The notes beneath the pieces were generated by a model that saw only the letters and a program-made list of their open reading frames with translations, ran no database searches and was not told the DNA's origin. Made by a program: the position numbers and the translations under genes. DNA of 64,000 bases from Conexibacter sp. CPCC 206217 (GTDB taxonomy: Bacteria; Actinomycetota; Thermoleophilia; Solirubrobacterales; Solirubrobacteraceae): the NCBI RefSeq assembly GCF_030646165.1, contig NZ_JAUTDO010000007.1:248001-312000 (forward strand), written 5' to 3'. Below are positions 16,572-23,553 of the stretch, in pieces. Positions within the stretch are counted from its first letter, which is position 1, and every line of letters begins with the position of its first letter.

Positions 16572-17564
16572 ATGGCCGGCCTCATCGTTCTCGCCGTCGT
16601 CGTTCTGTTCCTGTTGTTCGTGGCGGCACGGACCATCCGCATCATCCCGCAGGCCCGCGCGGGCGTCGTCGAGCGGCTCGGCCGCTACAGCCGCACGCTC
16701 AACCCGGGCCTGACGATCGTGATCCCGTTCATCGACAAGGTGAAGCCGCTGATCGACCTGCGCGAGCAGGTGATCACGTTCGCGCCGCAGCCGGTCATCA
16801 CCGAGGACAACCTCGTCGTGCAGATCGACACGGTCCTCTACTTCACGATCACCGACCCGAAGTCCGTCACCTACGAGGTCGCCAACCCGCTGCAGGCGAT
16901 CGAGCAGCTGACGGTGACGACGCTGCGCAACGTGATCGGCGGCATGACGCTCGAGGACGCGCTCACCAGTCGCGACAACATCAACACCCAGCTGCGCGTC
17001 GTGCTCGACGAGGCGACCGGCAGATGGGGCATCCGGATCGCGCGCGTCGAGCTGAAGTCGATCGACCCGCCCGGCTCGATCCAGGAGGCGATGGAGAAGC
17101 AGATGCGCGCCGAGCGCGACCGCCGCGCCACGATCCTCCAGGCAGAGGGCGTCAAGCAGTCGCAGATCCTCACCGCCCAGGGCGACCAGCAGTCGGCCGT
17201 GTTGCGCGCGCAGGGCGAGCGCGAAGCGGCGATCCTCAGAGCCGAGGGCGAGGCGAGAGCGATCCAGACGGTCTTCACGGCGATCCACGAGGGCAGGCCG
17301 GACCGCGAGCTGCTCAGCTACCAGTACCTGCAGATGCTGCCGAAGCTGGCCGACGGCCAGGCGAGCAAGGTGTTCGTGATCCCGTCGGAGTTCACGCAGG
17401 CGCTCGGCGGGCTCGGGAACGCGATCGGCAACGCGATGGGCGGGGCGACCCCGCCGGCGCCGCCCGCGCCGCCCGCTGCGCCGACGCCGGACGCCGACGC
17501 CGGGCCCGAGGCGCAGCGGGCGCTGCCGCAGCCGCCCCGACCGACGGATCCCCCGGCCGCCTGA
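16572..17564 (+). CDS. SPFH/Band 7 (stomatin-like) protein
   Basis: The 330-residue protein has one N-terminal membrane anchor (residues 2-20), a Band 7 domain (RIIPQARAGVVERLGRYSRT onward), an Ala/Glu/Gln-rich coiled coil around residues 170-235 and a Pro/Ala-rich tail from about residue 285. It is the usual partner of NfeD-like proteins in membrane scaffolding and quality control. GGGGAG lies about 15 nt before the ATG. The Pro/Ala tail is longer than in most stomatins and probably disordered. Confidence 0.88.
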   Translation: MAGLIVLAVVVLFLLFVAARTIRIIPQARAGVVERLGRYSRTLNPGLTIVIPFIDKVKPLIDLREQVITFAPQPVITEDNLVVQIDTVLYFTITDPKSVTYEVANPLQAIEQLTVTTLRNVIGGMTLEDALTSRDNINTQLRVVLDEATGRWGIRIARVELKSIDPPGSIQEAMEKQMRAERDRRATILQAEGVKQSQILTAQGDQQSAVLRAQGEREAAILRAEGEARAIQTVFTAIHEGRPDRELLSYQYLQMLPKLADGQASKVFVIPSEFTQALGGLGNAIGNAMGGATPPAPPAPPAAPTPDADAGPEAQRALPQPPRPTDPPAA

Positions 17565-17576
17565 GCAGCGGCCAGG

Positions 17577-17582
17577 TAGCCT
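17577..17582 (+). promoter_or_regulatory. Leaderless-type -10 TAGCCT for ffh
   Basis: TAGCCT ends 9 nt before the ffh ATG; no Shine-Dalgarno fits in the gap. Confidence 0.5.
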
Positions 17583-17591
17583 TTCAGGGAC

Positions 17592-18926
17592 ATGTTCGAC
17601 TCACTCGCCGAGAAGCTCCAGGCCACGCTCGCGGACGTCCGCGGGCGCGGCACCCTGACCGAGGACGACGTCAACGCCGCGATGCGCGAGATCCGGCTCG
17701 CGCTGCTGGAGGCCGACGTCAACTTCAAGGTCGTGAAGAGATTCACGAACGCGGTCAAGGAGCGGGCGCTCGGCAGTGACGTGATCGGGCAGCTGAACCC
17801 CGGTCAGCAGGTCGTCAAGATCGTCAACGACGAGCTGTCGCAGCTGATGGGCGGCGAGTCGGTCGAGCTGAAGTTCTCCTCCAGCCCGCCGACGGTGATC
17901 CTGATGGCGGGCCTGCAGGGCTCCGGCAAGACGACCGCGACGGCCAAGCTCGCCCGCTACCTGCGCGAGCAGCACAGATCGTCGGTTGCGGTCGCCGCCT
18001 GCGACGTCTACCGCCCGGCTGCCGTCGAGCAGCTGATCATGGTCGGCAGACAGGCCGGCGCGGAGGTCTACGAGAGAGGCACCGACGCCGACCCGGTCGA
18101 GATCGCGAAGTGGGCGCGCGAACGCGCCGGCCGCGAGGGCAAGGACGTGCTGATCGTCGACACCGCCGGCCGCCTGCACGTCGACGAGAACCTGATGAAG
18201 GAGCTCGCCGAGATCAAGCGCGTCACGAACCCGACCGACGTGCTGCTCGTGGTCGACGCGATGACCGGTCAGGACGCGGTCAACGTCGCCGAGCAGTTTG
18301 CCGAGGTCGTGCAGTTCGACGGCGTCGTGATGAGCAAGCTCGACGGCGACGCCCGCGGTGGCGCGGCGCTGTCGGTCAAGTCGGTCACCGGCAAGCCGAT
18401 CCTGTTTGCCTCCACCGGCGAGAAGCTCGACCAGTTCGAGCGCTTCCACCCGGACCGGATGGCGCAGCGGATCCTCGGCATGGGCGACGTGCTGACGCTG
18501 ATCGAGAAGGCCGAGTCGCAGTTCGACGAGGCGCAGGCGAAGGAGCTCGAGCGCAAGATCCGCAAGTCGGAGTTCGGCCTCGACGACTTCCTGGACCAGC
18601 TCAAGCAGGTCCGCAGACTCGGCCCGCTGCAGTCGCTGCTGGGGATGATGCCCGGGCTCGGCGGCCACCAGCTGCGCAACCTCAGAGTCGACGAGAAGGA
18701 GTTCGACCGGATCCAGGCGATCATCACGTCGATGACGCCGGACGAGCGCCGCAACCCCGAGATCATCAAGGGGTCGCGTCGGATCCGGATCGCCAGAGGC
18801 TCCGGCACCAACGTGCAGGCCGTGAAGGCGCTGATCAGACAGTTCTCGCAGATGCAGAAGCTGATGAAGTCGATGCAGTCGGGCAAGATGCCGGACATCG
18901 GCGCGCTGATGCGACAGGCGCGATAG
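17592..18926 (+). CDS. ffh: Signal recognition particle protein Ffh
   Basis: Ffh binds signal sequences and SRP RNA. The 444-residue protein has the N domain, the G domain with GLQGSGKTTATAKLA near residue 107, DTAGRLHVDENLMKEL near 189 and SKLDGDARGG near 246, and a methionine-rich M domain from about residue 300 ending MQKLMKSMQSGKMPDIGALM. All elements are intact. It leads the classical ffh-rpsP-khpA-rimM-trmD-rplS cluster, and its receptor gene ftsY is 1.6 kb upstream. No SRP RNA gene was recognised in the window. Confidence 0.95.
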   Translation: MFDSLAEKLQATLADVRGRGTLTEDDVNAAMREIRLALLEADVNFKVVKRFTNAVKERALGSDVIGQLNPGQQVVKIVNDELSQLMGGESVELKFSSSPPTVILMAGLQGSGKTTATAKLARYLREQHRSSVAVAACDVYRPAAVEQLIMVGRQAGAEVYERGTDADPVEIAKWARERAGREGKDVLIVDTAGRLHVDENLMKELAEIKRVTNPTDVLLVVDAMTGQDAVNVAEQFAEVVQFDGVVMSKLDGDARGGAALSVKSVTGKPILFASTGEKLDQFERFHPDRMAQRILGMGDVLTLIEKAESQFDEAQAKELERKIRKSEFGLDDFLDQLKQVRRLGPLQSLLGMMPGLGGHQLRNLRVDEKEFDRIQAIITSMTPDERRNPEIIKGSRRIRIARGSGTNVQAVKALIRQFSQMQKLMKSMQSGKMPDIGALMRQAR

Positions 18927-18957
18927 GCGCAGACACACCCGACGGGCAGGGATCCGC

Positions 18958-18963
18958 TACCCT
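18958..18963 (+). promoter_or_regulatory. Candidate -10 TACCCT upstream of rpsP
   Basis: TACCCT lies 40 nt before the rpsP start. Unlike neighbouring leaderless genes, rpsP has a Shine-Dalgarno (GAAAGGGA, 18992-18999), so a leadered ribosomal-protein transcript is likely. Confidence 0.4.
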
Positions 18964-19003
18964 CCCACGTCGGTCTTTCGACTCAAATCTCCGAAAGGGA
19001 ATC

Positions 19004-19270
19004 GTGGCAGTACGACTCCGGCTGACCCGCGTGGGCGCCAAGAAGAACCCGATCTGGCGTGTTGTCGCCGCCGATCAGCGCTCCAAGCGCGACGGTCGCG
19101 TGCTCGAGACGATCGGTCACTACAACGCTCAGACCGAGCCCTCGACGATCACGCTCGACGAGGAGAAGGTGCGCGCCTGGCTCGCCAAGGGTGCTCAGCC
19201 GAGCAACTCCGTCGCCAAGCTGCTCAAGATCCAGGGCATCACGGGCCCGACGGCAGGTCCGACGGCCTAG
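19004..19270 (+). CDS. rpsP: 30S ribosomal protein S16
   Basis: The 88-residue product has the S16 N-terminus AVRLRLTRVGAKKNPIWRVV followed by ADQRSKRDGRVLETIGHYN. It starts with GTG, preceded by a good ribosome binding site. Arginine codons here are almost all CGN, in contrast to the frequent AGA in neighbouring non-ribosomal genes. It is followed by khpA with a small gap, forming the rpsP-khpA-rimM-trmD operon. Confidence 0.95.
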   Translation: MAVRLRLTRVGAKKNPIWRVVAADQRSKRDGRVLETIGHYNAQTEPSTITLDEEKVRAWLAKGAQPSNSVAKLLKIQGITGPTAGPTA

Positions 19271-19296
19271 TGACGTCGTCTCGCGAGGGCTCGGTG

Positions 19297-19530
19297 ATGA
19301 GAGAGCTGCTCGAGTACCTCGCCAGACAGCTCGTCGACCATCCCGACGACGTCGAGGTCGAAGAGTTCGAAGAGGACGACGGCACGCTCGTGCTCGAGCT
19401 TGCCGTCGCCGAGGACGACTACGGCAAGGTGATCGGGCGCGGCGGCCGGACGGCCAACGCGCTGCGCCTCGTCGTGAAGGCTGCCGCGGTGAAGGACAAT
19501 CGCCGCGTCCTCGTCGACATCGTCGACTGA
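19297..19530 (+). CDS. khpA: KH domain RNA-binding protein KhpA
   Basis: KhpA is a small KH-domain RNA-binding protein encoded beside rpsP and rimM. The 77-residue product has the GxxG loop in IGRGGRTANALRLVVKA near residue 48. I chose the ATG at 19297 (MRELLEYLARQLVDHP), preceded by GAGGG at 7-nt spacing. An upstream GTG at 19270 that overlaps the rpsP stop would add nine unusual residues. Confidence 0.9.
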   Translation: MRELLEYLARQLVDHPDDVEVEEFEEDDGTLVLELAVAEDDYGKVIGRGGRTANALRLVVKAAAVKDNRRVLVDIVD

Positions 19531-19535
19531 TCCCG

Positions 19536-20132
19536 ATGGATGAGATCCGCCCGGCCGAGCAGTCGCCGGCCGCCCCCCGGGGCGACAGGGACGACTGGCT
19601 GATCGCCGGCCACATCGGCAGAGCCCACGGGCTCGACGGCAGCTTCCATGTGACGCAGCCGCGCGCGCAACTGCTCGACCTCGGCCGCAGATTGGCCGTC
19701 GACGGACATGACGACGAGATCGTCCGTCGCGCCGGCACCGACGCGAGACCGATCCTTCGCCTCGCGTCGTGCACCTCGCGCACCGCCGTCGAGGCGCTGC
19801 GCGGCAGAGACCTGCTGGTCCCGCGCGCCGACGCCCCACCGCTGGAGGACGACGAGTGGTGGCCCGAGGAGATCGAGGGCTGTCGCGTGCACGACGGTGA
19901 GCACGAGGTCGGCGTCGTGCGCAGACTGCGTGCGCTGCCGTCCTGTGAGCTGCTCGAGGTCGCCCGCCCGGGCGGCGCCGACGACCTGCTGGTTCCGTTG
20001 ATCAGAGACGCCGTCCGCGAGGTCGACGTCGAGGGCCGCCGGATCGAGATCGACCTCGTCTTCCTGGGCGAGGCCGACCCGTCCGACGCGCCTGCGCCGC
20101 CTGATCGCGGCGGCGCCGACCCGCTCGCGTGA
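19536..20132 (+). CDS. rimM: 16S rRNA processing protein RimM
   Basis: RimM assists 30S head assembly and binds S19. The 198-residue protein shows the N-terminal IAGHIGRAHGLDGSFHVTQP motif (normally GRIxGxHGLxGEVRV) and a PRC-barrel region with DDEWWPEEIEGCRV and DLLVPLIRDAVREVDVEGRR. Its C-terminus carries a short Asp/Pro-rich tail. The ATG at 19536 follows the khpA stop by 5 bp, and the TGA overlaps the trmD ATG (TGATG). Confidence 0.9.
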   Translation: MDEIRPAEQSPAAPRGDRDDWLIAGHIGRAHGLDGSFHVTQPRAQLLDLGRRLAVDGHDDEIVRRAGTDARPILRLASCTSRTAVEALRGRDLLVPRADAPPLEDDEWWPEEIEGCRVHDGEHEVGVVRRLRALPSCELLEVARPGGADDLLVPLIRDAVREVDVEGRRIEIDLVFLGEADPSDAPAPPDRGGADPLA

Positions 20133-20848
20133 TGCAGCTCGACGTCTTCACGCTCTTCCCGCGGTGGTTCGAGTGGTTTCGCACGCAGCGCCACGTCGAA
20201 AACGCGCTGCGGCTCGGGCACGACGTGTCGTGCGTCAACTACCGCGACACGACCCCGCTCAGCGGCGGTCAGGTCGATGACACGCCGTTCGGCGGCGGTG
20301 CCGGCATGGTGCTGCGCGTCGATGTCGTCGAGACGGCGCTGAGGGCCCGCTACGACTGCGATCCCGTCGAGCTGCGCGAACGCCGGCGCGTGGTCGTGCT
20401 GACGCCGGGCGGGCGCCAGCTCGACGACAGGCTGGTCGACGAGCTCGCGGCCGAGCCGGAGCTGACGCTGCTGTGCGGCCGCTATGAGGGGTTCGACGAG
20501 CGCATCGTCGAACACTACGCGACGGACTCGATCTCGATCGGCAGATATGTGTTGGCAGGGGGCGAGCTGGCGGCGATGGTCGTCGCCGACGCGGTCCTGC
20601 GCAAGCTGCCCGGAACGCTCGGCCACGTCGACTCCGCGCACGAGGAGTCGTTCAGCGCCGCGTTGGAGGGTGCACCCGAGTATCCGCACTACACCCGCCC
20701 CGCCGAGTATCGTGGCTGGAGAGTTCCCGAGATCCTGCTCTCCGGCCACCACCAGCGCGTGCGCGACTGGCGGCTGGAGCAGAGCCGGGAACGTGCTCGC
20801 GCCAGCGCCGTGGCACCACCCGACGACGACGCCGCACCGGACGAATGA
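20132..20848 (+). CDS. trmD: tRNA (guanine-37-N1)-methyltransferase TrmD
   Basis: TrmD methylates G37 next to the anticodon to prevent frameshifting. The 238-residue SPOUT enzyme has the N-terminal MQLDVFTLFPRWFEWF, the knot motifs LLCGRYEGFDERIVEHY near residue 112 and SISIGRYVLAGGELAAMV near residue 132, and the C-terminal SGHHQRVRDWR. The ATG at 20132 overlaps the rimM stop; a GTG three bases earlier is a weaker alternative. Confidence 0.94.
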   Translation: MQLDVFTLFPRWFEWFRTQRHVENALRLGHDVSCVNYRDTTPLSGGQVDDTPFGGGAGMVLRVDVVETALRARYDCDPVELRERRRVVVLTPGGRQLDDRLVDELAAEPELTLLCGRYEGFDERIVEHYATDSISIGRYVLAGGELAAMVVADAVLRKLPGTLGHVDSAHEESFSAALEGAPEYPHYTRPAEYRGWRVPEILLSGHHQRVRDWRLEQSRERARASAVAPPDDDAAPDE

Positions 20849-20879
20849 GGGCCGCGCATCACGCCGACCTGCCGTCCGC

Positions 20880-20885
20880 TACCAT
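20880..20885 (+). promoter_or_regulatory. Candidate -10 TACCAT upstream of rplS
   Basis: TACCAT lies 45 nt upstream of the rplS ATG in the 82-bp trmD-rplS gap, in the context CCGCTACCATTCCC that resembles the rpsP promoter CCGCTACCCTCCC. Confidence 0.4.
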
Positions 20886-20930
20886 TCCCGATCCGCGACG
20901 GCCAGAAGGGCCCCGCCAATTTCTCTTGCC

Positions 20931-21536
20931 ATGAGCACTGTTATCGAAAATCTTGAGCGCGAGCAGCTTCGACGCGCACCGAAGTTCGACGCGGGCGACC
21001 GAGTCCGAGTCCACTTCCAGGTCATCGAGGGCACGCGTCGTCGTACGCAGGTCTTCGAGGGCGTCGTCATCAAGCGCCAGGGCCACGGCGTGCGGGAGAC
21101 GTTCACCGTCCGCAAGCAGTCCTTCGGCGTCGGCGTGGAGCGCACGTTCCCCGTCCACTCCCCGAAGATCGAGAAGATCGAGATCGCAGCCCGCGGTGAC
21201 GTCCGTCGCGCGAAGCTGTACTACCTCCGCGATCGGATCGGCAAGCGCGCCCGTGTGCGCGAGCGCCGCTCGGTCGGCCCGGAGGAGGTCTTCGGCCGCG
21301 AGTTGCTGCACGACCCGAATGCGGTCGTCGTGGAGGAGATCGCTCCTGAGGAGGCCGTCCTGGCCACCGAAGGCGCGCCCGACGTGACCGACGCGGCTCC
21401 TGCCGCTGAGGCTGCACCGGTCGAGGAGGCCGCCGCCGAGAGCGCGGCTGCTCCCGCGGCCGAGACGTCGCCCGAGACCACGGGTGACGAGGCCAGAGGC
21501 TCTGACGAGCCGAAGGCCCCGGCAAGCGCCGAGTAG
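20931..21536 (+). CDS. rplS: 50S ribosomal protein L19 with acidic C-terminal extension
   Basis: Residues 1-118 are a complete L19, including FDAGDRVRVHFQVIEGTRRR, RQGHGVRETFTVRKQSFGVG and AKLYYLRDRIGKRARVRE. The 201-residue product then continues for about 80 residues that are rich in Ala, Glu and Pro (EEIAPEEAVLATEGAPDVTD, then AAPAAE repeats), whereas typical L19 proteins end near residue 115. The extension is probably disordered and acidic. Low-complexity tails on ribosomal proteins are known in actinobacteria, but this one should be tested. Confidence 0.93.
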   Translation: MSTVIENLEREQLRRAPKFDAGDRVRVHFQVIEGTRRRTQVFEGVVIKRQGHGVRETFTVRKQSFGVGVERTFPVHSPKIEKIEIAARGDVRRAKLYYLRDRIGKRARVRERRSVGPEEVFGRELLHDPNAVVVEEIAPEEAVLATEGAPDVTDAAPAAEAAPVEEAAAESAAAPAAETSPETTGDEARGSDEPKAPASAE

Positions 21537-21539
21537 CAC

Positions 21540-22166
21540 GTGCGCGGCAAGTCGAAGTCCGCCTCCAGTTCTCTGCTGGAGTTGGTCTTCATCGTGGCCG
21601 TCGCGCTCGGCCTTGCGCTCGGGATCCAGGCGTTCATCGTCAAGCCGTACCGGATCCCGAGCGGTTCGATGGAGCCGACCCTCGCGGTTGGCGAGCGCGT
21701 GCTCGTCAACCGCATCGGCAACAACTTCACCGACCCCGGCGTGGGGGACATACTCGTCTTCCACCCGCCGAGAGGCGCCGACACGAACGAGTGCGGCGTC
21801 CCCGGCCAGGGCCCCTTCTATGACGGGCCGCAGAGCCGCGTACCCTGCTCGCGTTCGACGCCGACGCGCTCGAATCAGAACTTCATCAAGCGCGTCGTCG
21901 GCGTGCCGGGCGACCGCATATCGGTCCGCGACGGTCACGTCGTGCGCAACGGCGTCCTGCAGAAGGACTCGTTCATCAACGCCTGCGGCGAGGGCTCGGA
22001 CTGCAACCTCGGCACGATAACCGTGCCGAAGGACCAGTACTTCATGATGGGCGACAACCGCGGCGAGTCCGACGACAGCCGCTACTGGGGTCCGATCAAG
22101 CGCGACTGGATCATCGGCGGCGCGTTCGCCAGCTACTGGCCGCCGAAGCGCATCGGTCCGCTCTGA
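21540..22166 (+). CDS. lepB: Signal peptidase I
   Basis: Signal peptidase I removes signal peptides at the outer face of the cytoplasmic membrane. The 208-residue protein has one N-terminal membrane segment (about 12-32). It carries the catalytic serine in PSGSMEPTLAVGERVLVNR near residue 42 and the lysine in NFIKRVVGVPGDRI near residue 117, and ends with the conserved MMGDNRGESDDSRYWGPI block. It starts with GTG three bases after rplS. A cysteine-containing insert (NECGVPGQGPF and VPCSRS) lies between the two catalytic motifs. Confidence 0.93.
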   Translation: MRGKSKSASSSLLELVFIVAVALGLALGIQAFIVKPYRIPSGSMEPTLAVGERVLVNRIGNNFTDPGVGDILVFHPPRGADTNECGVPGQGPFYDGPQSRVPCSRSTPTRSNQNFIKRVVGVPGDRISVRDGHVVRNGVLQKDSFINACGEGSDCNLGTITVPKDQYFMMGDNRGESDDSRYWGPIKRDWIIGGAFASYWPPKRIGPL

Positions 22167-22217
22167 GATCCTGTTTCGGAATGGGTCGCATTCCGCCCGG
22201 CGGGTGGTGCATGATGC

Positions 22218-22931
22218 GTGGCAGTGGTGTACGAGCCAGAGCACGTCCCTTCCGCCGTGGCCGCGGCCGCTAGAGCGCCCAGAAGACGCCGTCCGCGCCC
22301 GCCGGGTCGCAGACTGTTCGCGTTCGACCGCGAGTTCGGCACCCGCTTCGTAGCGGGCGCCGACGAGGCCGGTCGCGGCTGTCTCGCCGGCCCGCTCGTC
22401 GCGGCCGCCGTCCTGTTCGACTACGAGCGCCTCTCGCGCTCCGACATGCGGGCGCTCAGCACGCTGAACGACTCCAAGCAGCAGACCGCCGAGCGCCGCG
22501 AGGCGCTCTACCCGGTGATCCTGCGCGTCGCCACGCGCGTGGCGGTGATCTCGCGCTGCGCACCCGGCATCGATCGCCGTGGCCTGCACGTCACGAACCT
22601 CGCCGCCCTGCACGACGCGCTCGCGCGCGTCGCGCGCGACGGCTGCATCTGCCTCAGCGACGGCTTCCCGGTCGCAGAGCTCCCGCACGACCAGCAGGCC
22701 GTCGTCGGCGGCGACGCCCGCAGCGCCGCCATCGCCGCCGCATCCGTCGTGGCGAAGGTCACCCGCGACCGCTTCATGCACCGCGCGGACGTCACGCATC
22801 CCGGCTGGGAGTTCGCCTCCCACGTCGGCTACGCGACGAGGGAGCACCGCGCGGCGATCGAGCGCCTCGGCATCACGCCGCTGCACCGGCTGTCGTTCCA
22901 GTCGGCCGCATACCAGCAACTCGCGCTCTGA
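22218..22931 (+). CDS. rnhB: Ribonuclease HII
   Basis: RNase HII removes RNA from RNA-DNA hybrids and misincorporated ribonucleotides. The 237-residue protein keeps the catalytic acids in AGADEAGRGCLAGPLVAAA near residue 48, the SDGFPV aspartate near 153, and ASVVAKVTRDRF near 177. An Arg/Pro-rich N-terminal stretch of about 40 residues precedes the fold, so an internal start cannot be ruled out. The GTG at 22218 is used here. It converges with yraN across a roughly 100-bp gap where I see no structure. Confidence 0.9.
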   Translation: MAVVYEPEHVPSAVAAAARAPRRRRPRPPGRRLFAFDREFGTRFVAGADEAGRGCLAGPLVAAAVLFDYERLSRSDMRALSTLNDSKQQTAERREALYPVILRVATRVAVISRCAPGIDRRGLHVTNLAALHDALARVARDGCICLSDGFPVAELPHDQQAVVGGDARSAAIAAASVVAKVTRDRFMHRADVTHPGWEFASHVGYATREHRAAIERLGITPLHRLSFQSAAYQQLAL

Positions 22932-23036
22932 CGACGTGCGCGCGAGCGTCGTCGGCCGCACGCGGGCGAACGCCTGCGCGTAGTCCGCGCCTCGGCGAGC
23001 CGCCACCGGCTCCAACGGCGTGTGAGTCGACATTTC

Positions 23037-23408
23037 TCAGAACACCCCTTCGAGGTGCTCGAGCGCCGCGAGCCGGCCGGTCGCGTCGATCGTGACCCCG
23101 ACCGCGTCGAAACGGAGCTCAGCGGTGTGCGGGCGGTCGGGATGTTCCTGGAGCCAGCCGACCGCCATCTTGCGCACGCGCTGCTGCTGCGCCTCGCGAA
23201 ATCCCTCCAAAGGGGTCGAGGAGGAGCCGAGCCGTCGCGTCTTGACCTCGCAGAAGACGGTTCGCTCGCCGTCGTGCGCGACGATGTCCAGCTCGCCCCA
23301 GCGGGTGCGGTAGTTGCGTGCGAGCACGACGAAGCCGCGACGTTCGAGATGCTCGGCCGCAATGCGCTCGCCGAGGCGGCCCAGGTGGTGGCGGGGGTCA
23401 GCTGACAT
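23037..23408 (-). CDS. YraN family (UPF0102) endonuclease-like protein
   Basis: The 123-residue protein belongs to the YraN family, which has an endonuclease-like fold and is encoded beside rnhB and comM in many bacteria. The pattern LGRLGERIAAEHLERRGFVV, then RTRWGELDIVAHDGERTVFCEVKTR, contains the conserved GELD, E and K residues. Its function is not established. Transcription opposes rnhB. The ATG at 23408 is supported by a TAGTGT hexamer ending 7 nt upstream. Confidence 0.88.
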   Translation of the reverse strand: MSADPRHHLGRLGERIAAEHLERRGFVVLARNYRTRWGELDIVAHDGERTVFCEVKTRRLGSSSTPLEGFREAQQQRVRKMAVGWLQEHPDRPHTAELRFDAVGVTIDATGRLAALEHLEGVF

Positions 23409-23415
23409 GGGCGGG

Positions 23416-23421
23416 ACACTA
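23416..23421 (-). promoter_or_regulatory. Leaderless-type -10 TAGTGT for yraN
   Basis: On the minus strand TAGTGT ends 7 nt before the ATG at 23408. Confidence 0.45.
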
Positions 23422-23462
23422 GGCCAGGACCCTCATGTGAATCACCGCGAAATTGCGACGAT

Positions 23463-23510
23463 TTGCAGGAAGAACTGCAACAACTGAGCACTCCTGAGAA
23501 TTGTTGCAGT
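23463..23510. promoter_or_regulatory. Overlapping inverted repeats in an AT-rich stretch upstream of comM
   Basis: TTGCAG-N6-CTGCAA (23463-23480) overlaps a 10-bp perfect inverted repeat, ACTGCAACAA (23474-23483) and TTGTTGCAGT (23501-23510). Three related half-sites in one of the most AT-rich spots of the window, 45-90 nt before the comM start, suggest an operator or two alternative hairpins. Confidence 0.45.
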
Positions 23511-23539
23511 CCGTATGCCACGCGTAACGCTTTTCTGCG

Positions 23540-23545
23540 TAGCGT
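23540..23545 (+). promoter_or_regulatory. Leaderless-type -10 TAGCGT for comM
   Basis: TAGCGT ends 8 nt before the GTG at 23554 and supports that start over the ATG at 23515. Confidence 0.45.
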
Positions 23546-23553
23546 CCCGGGCC

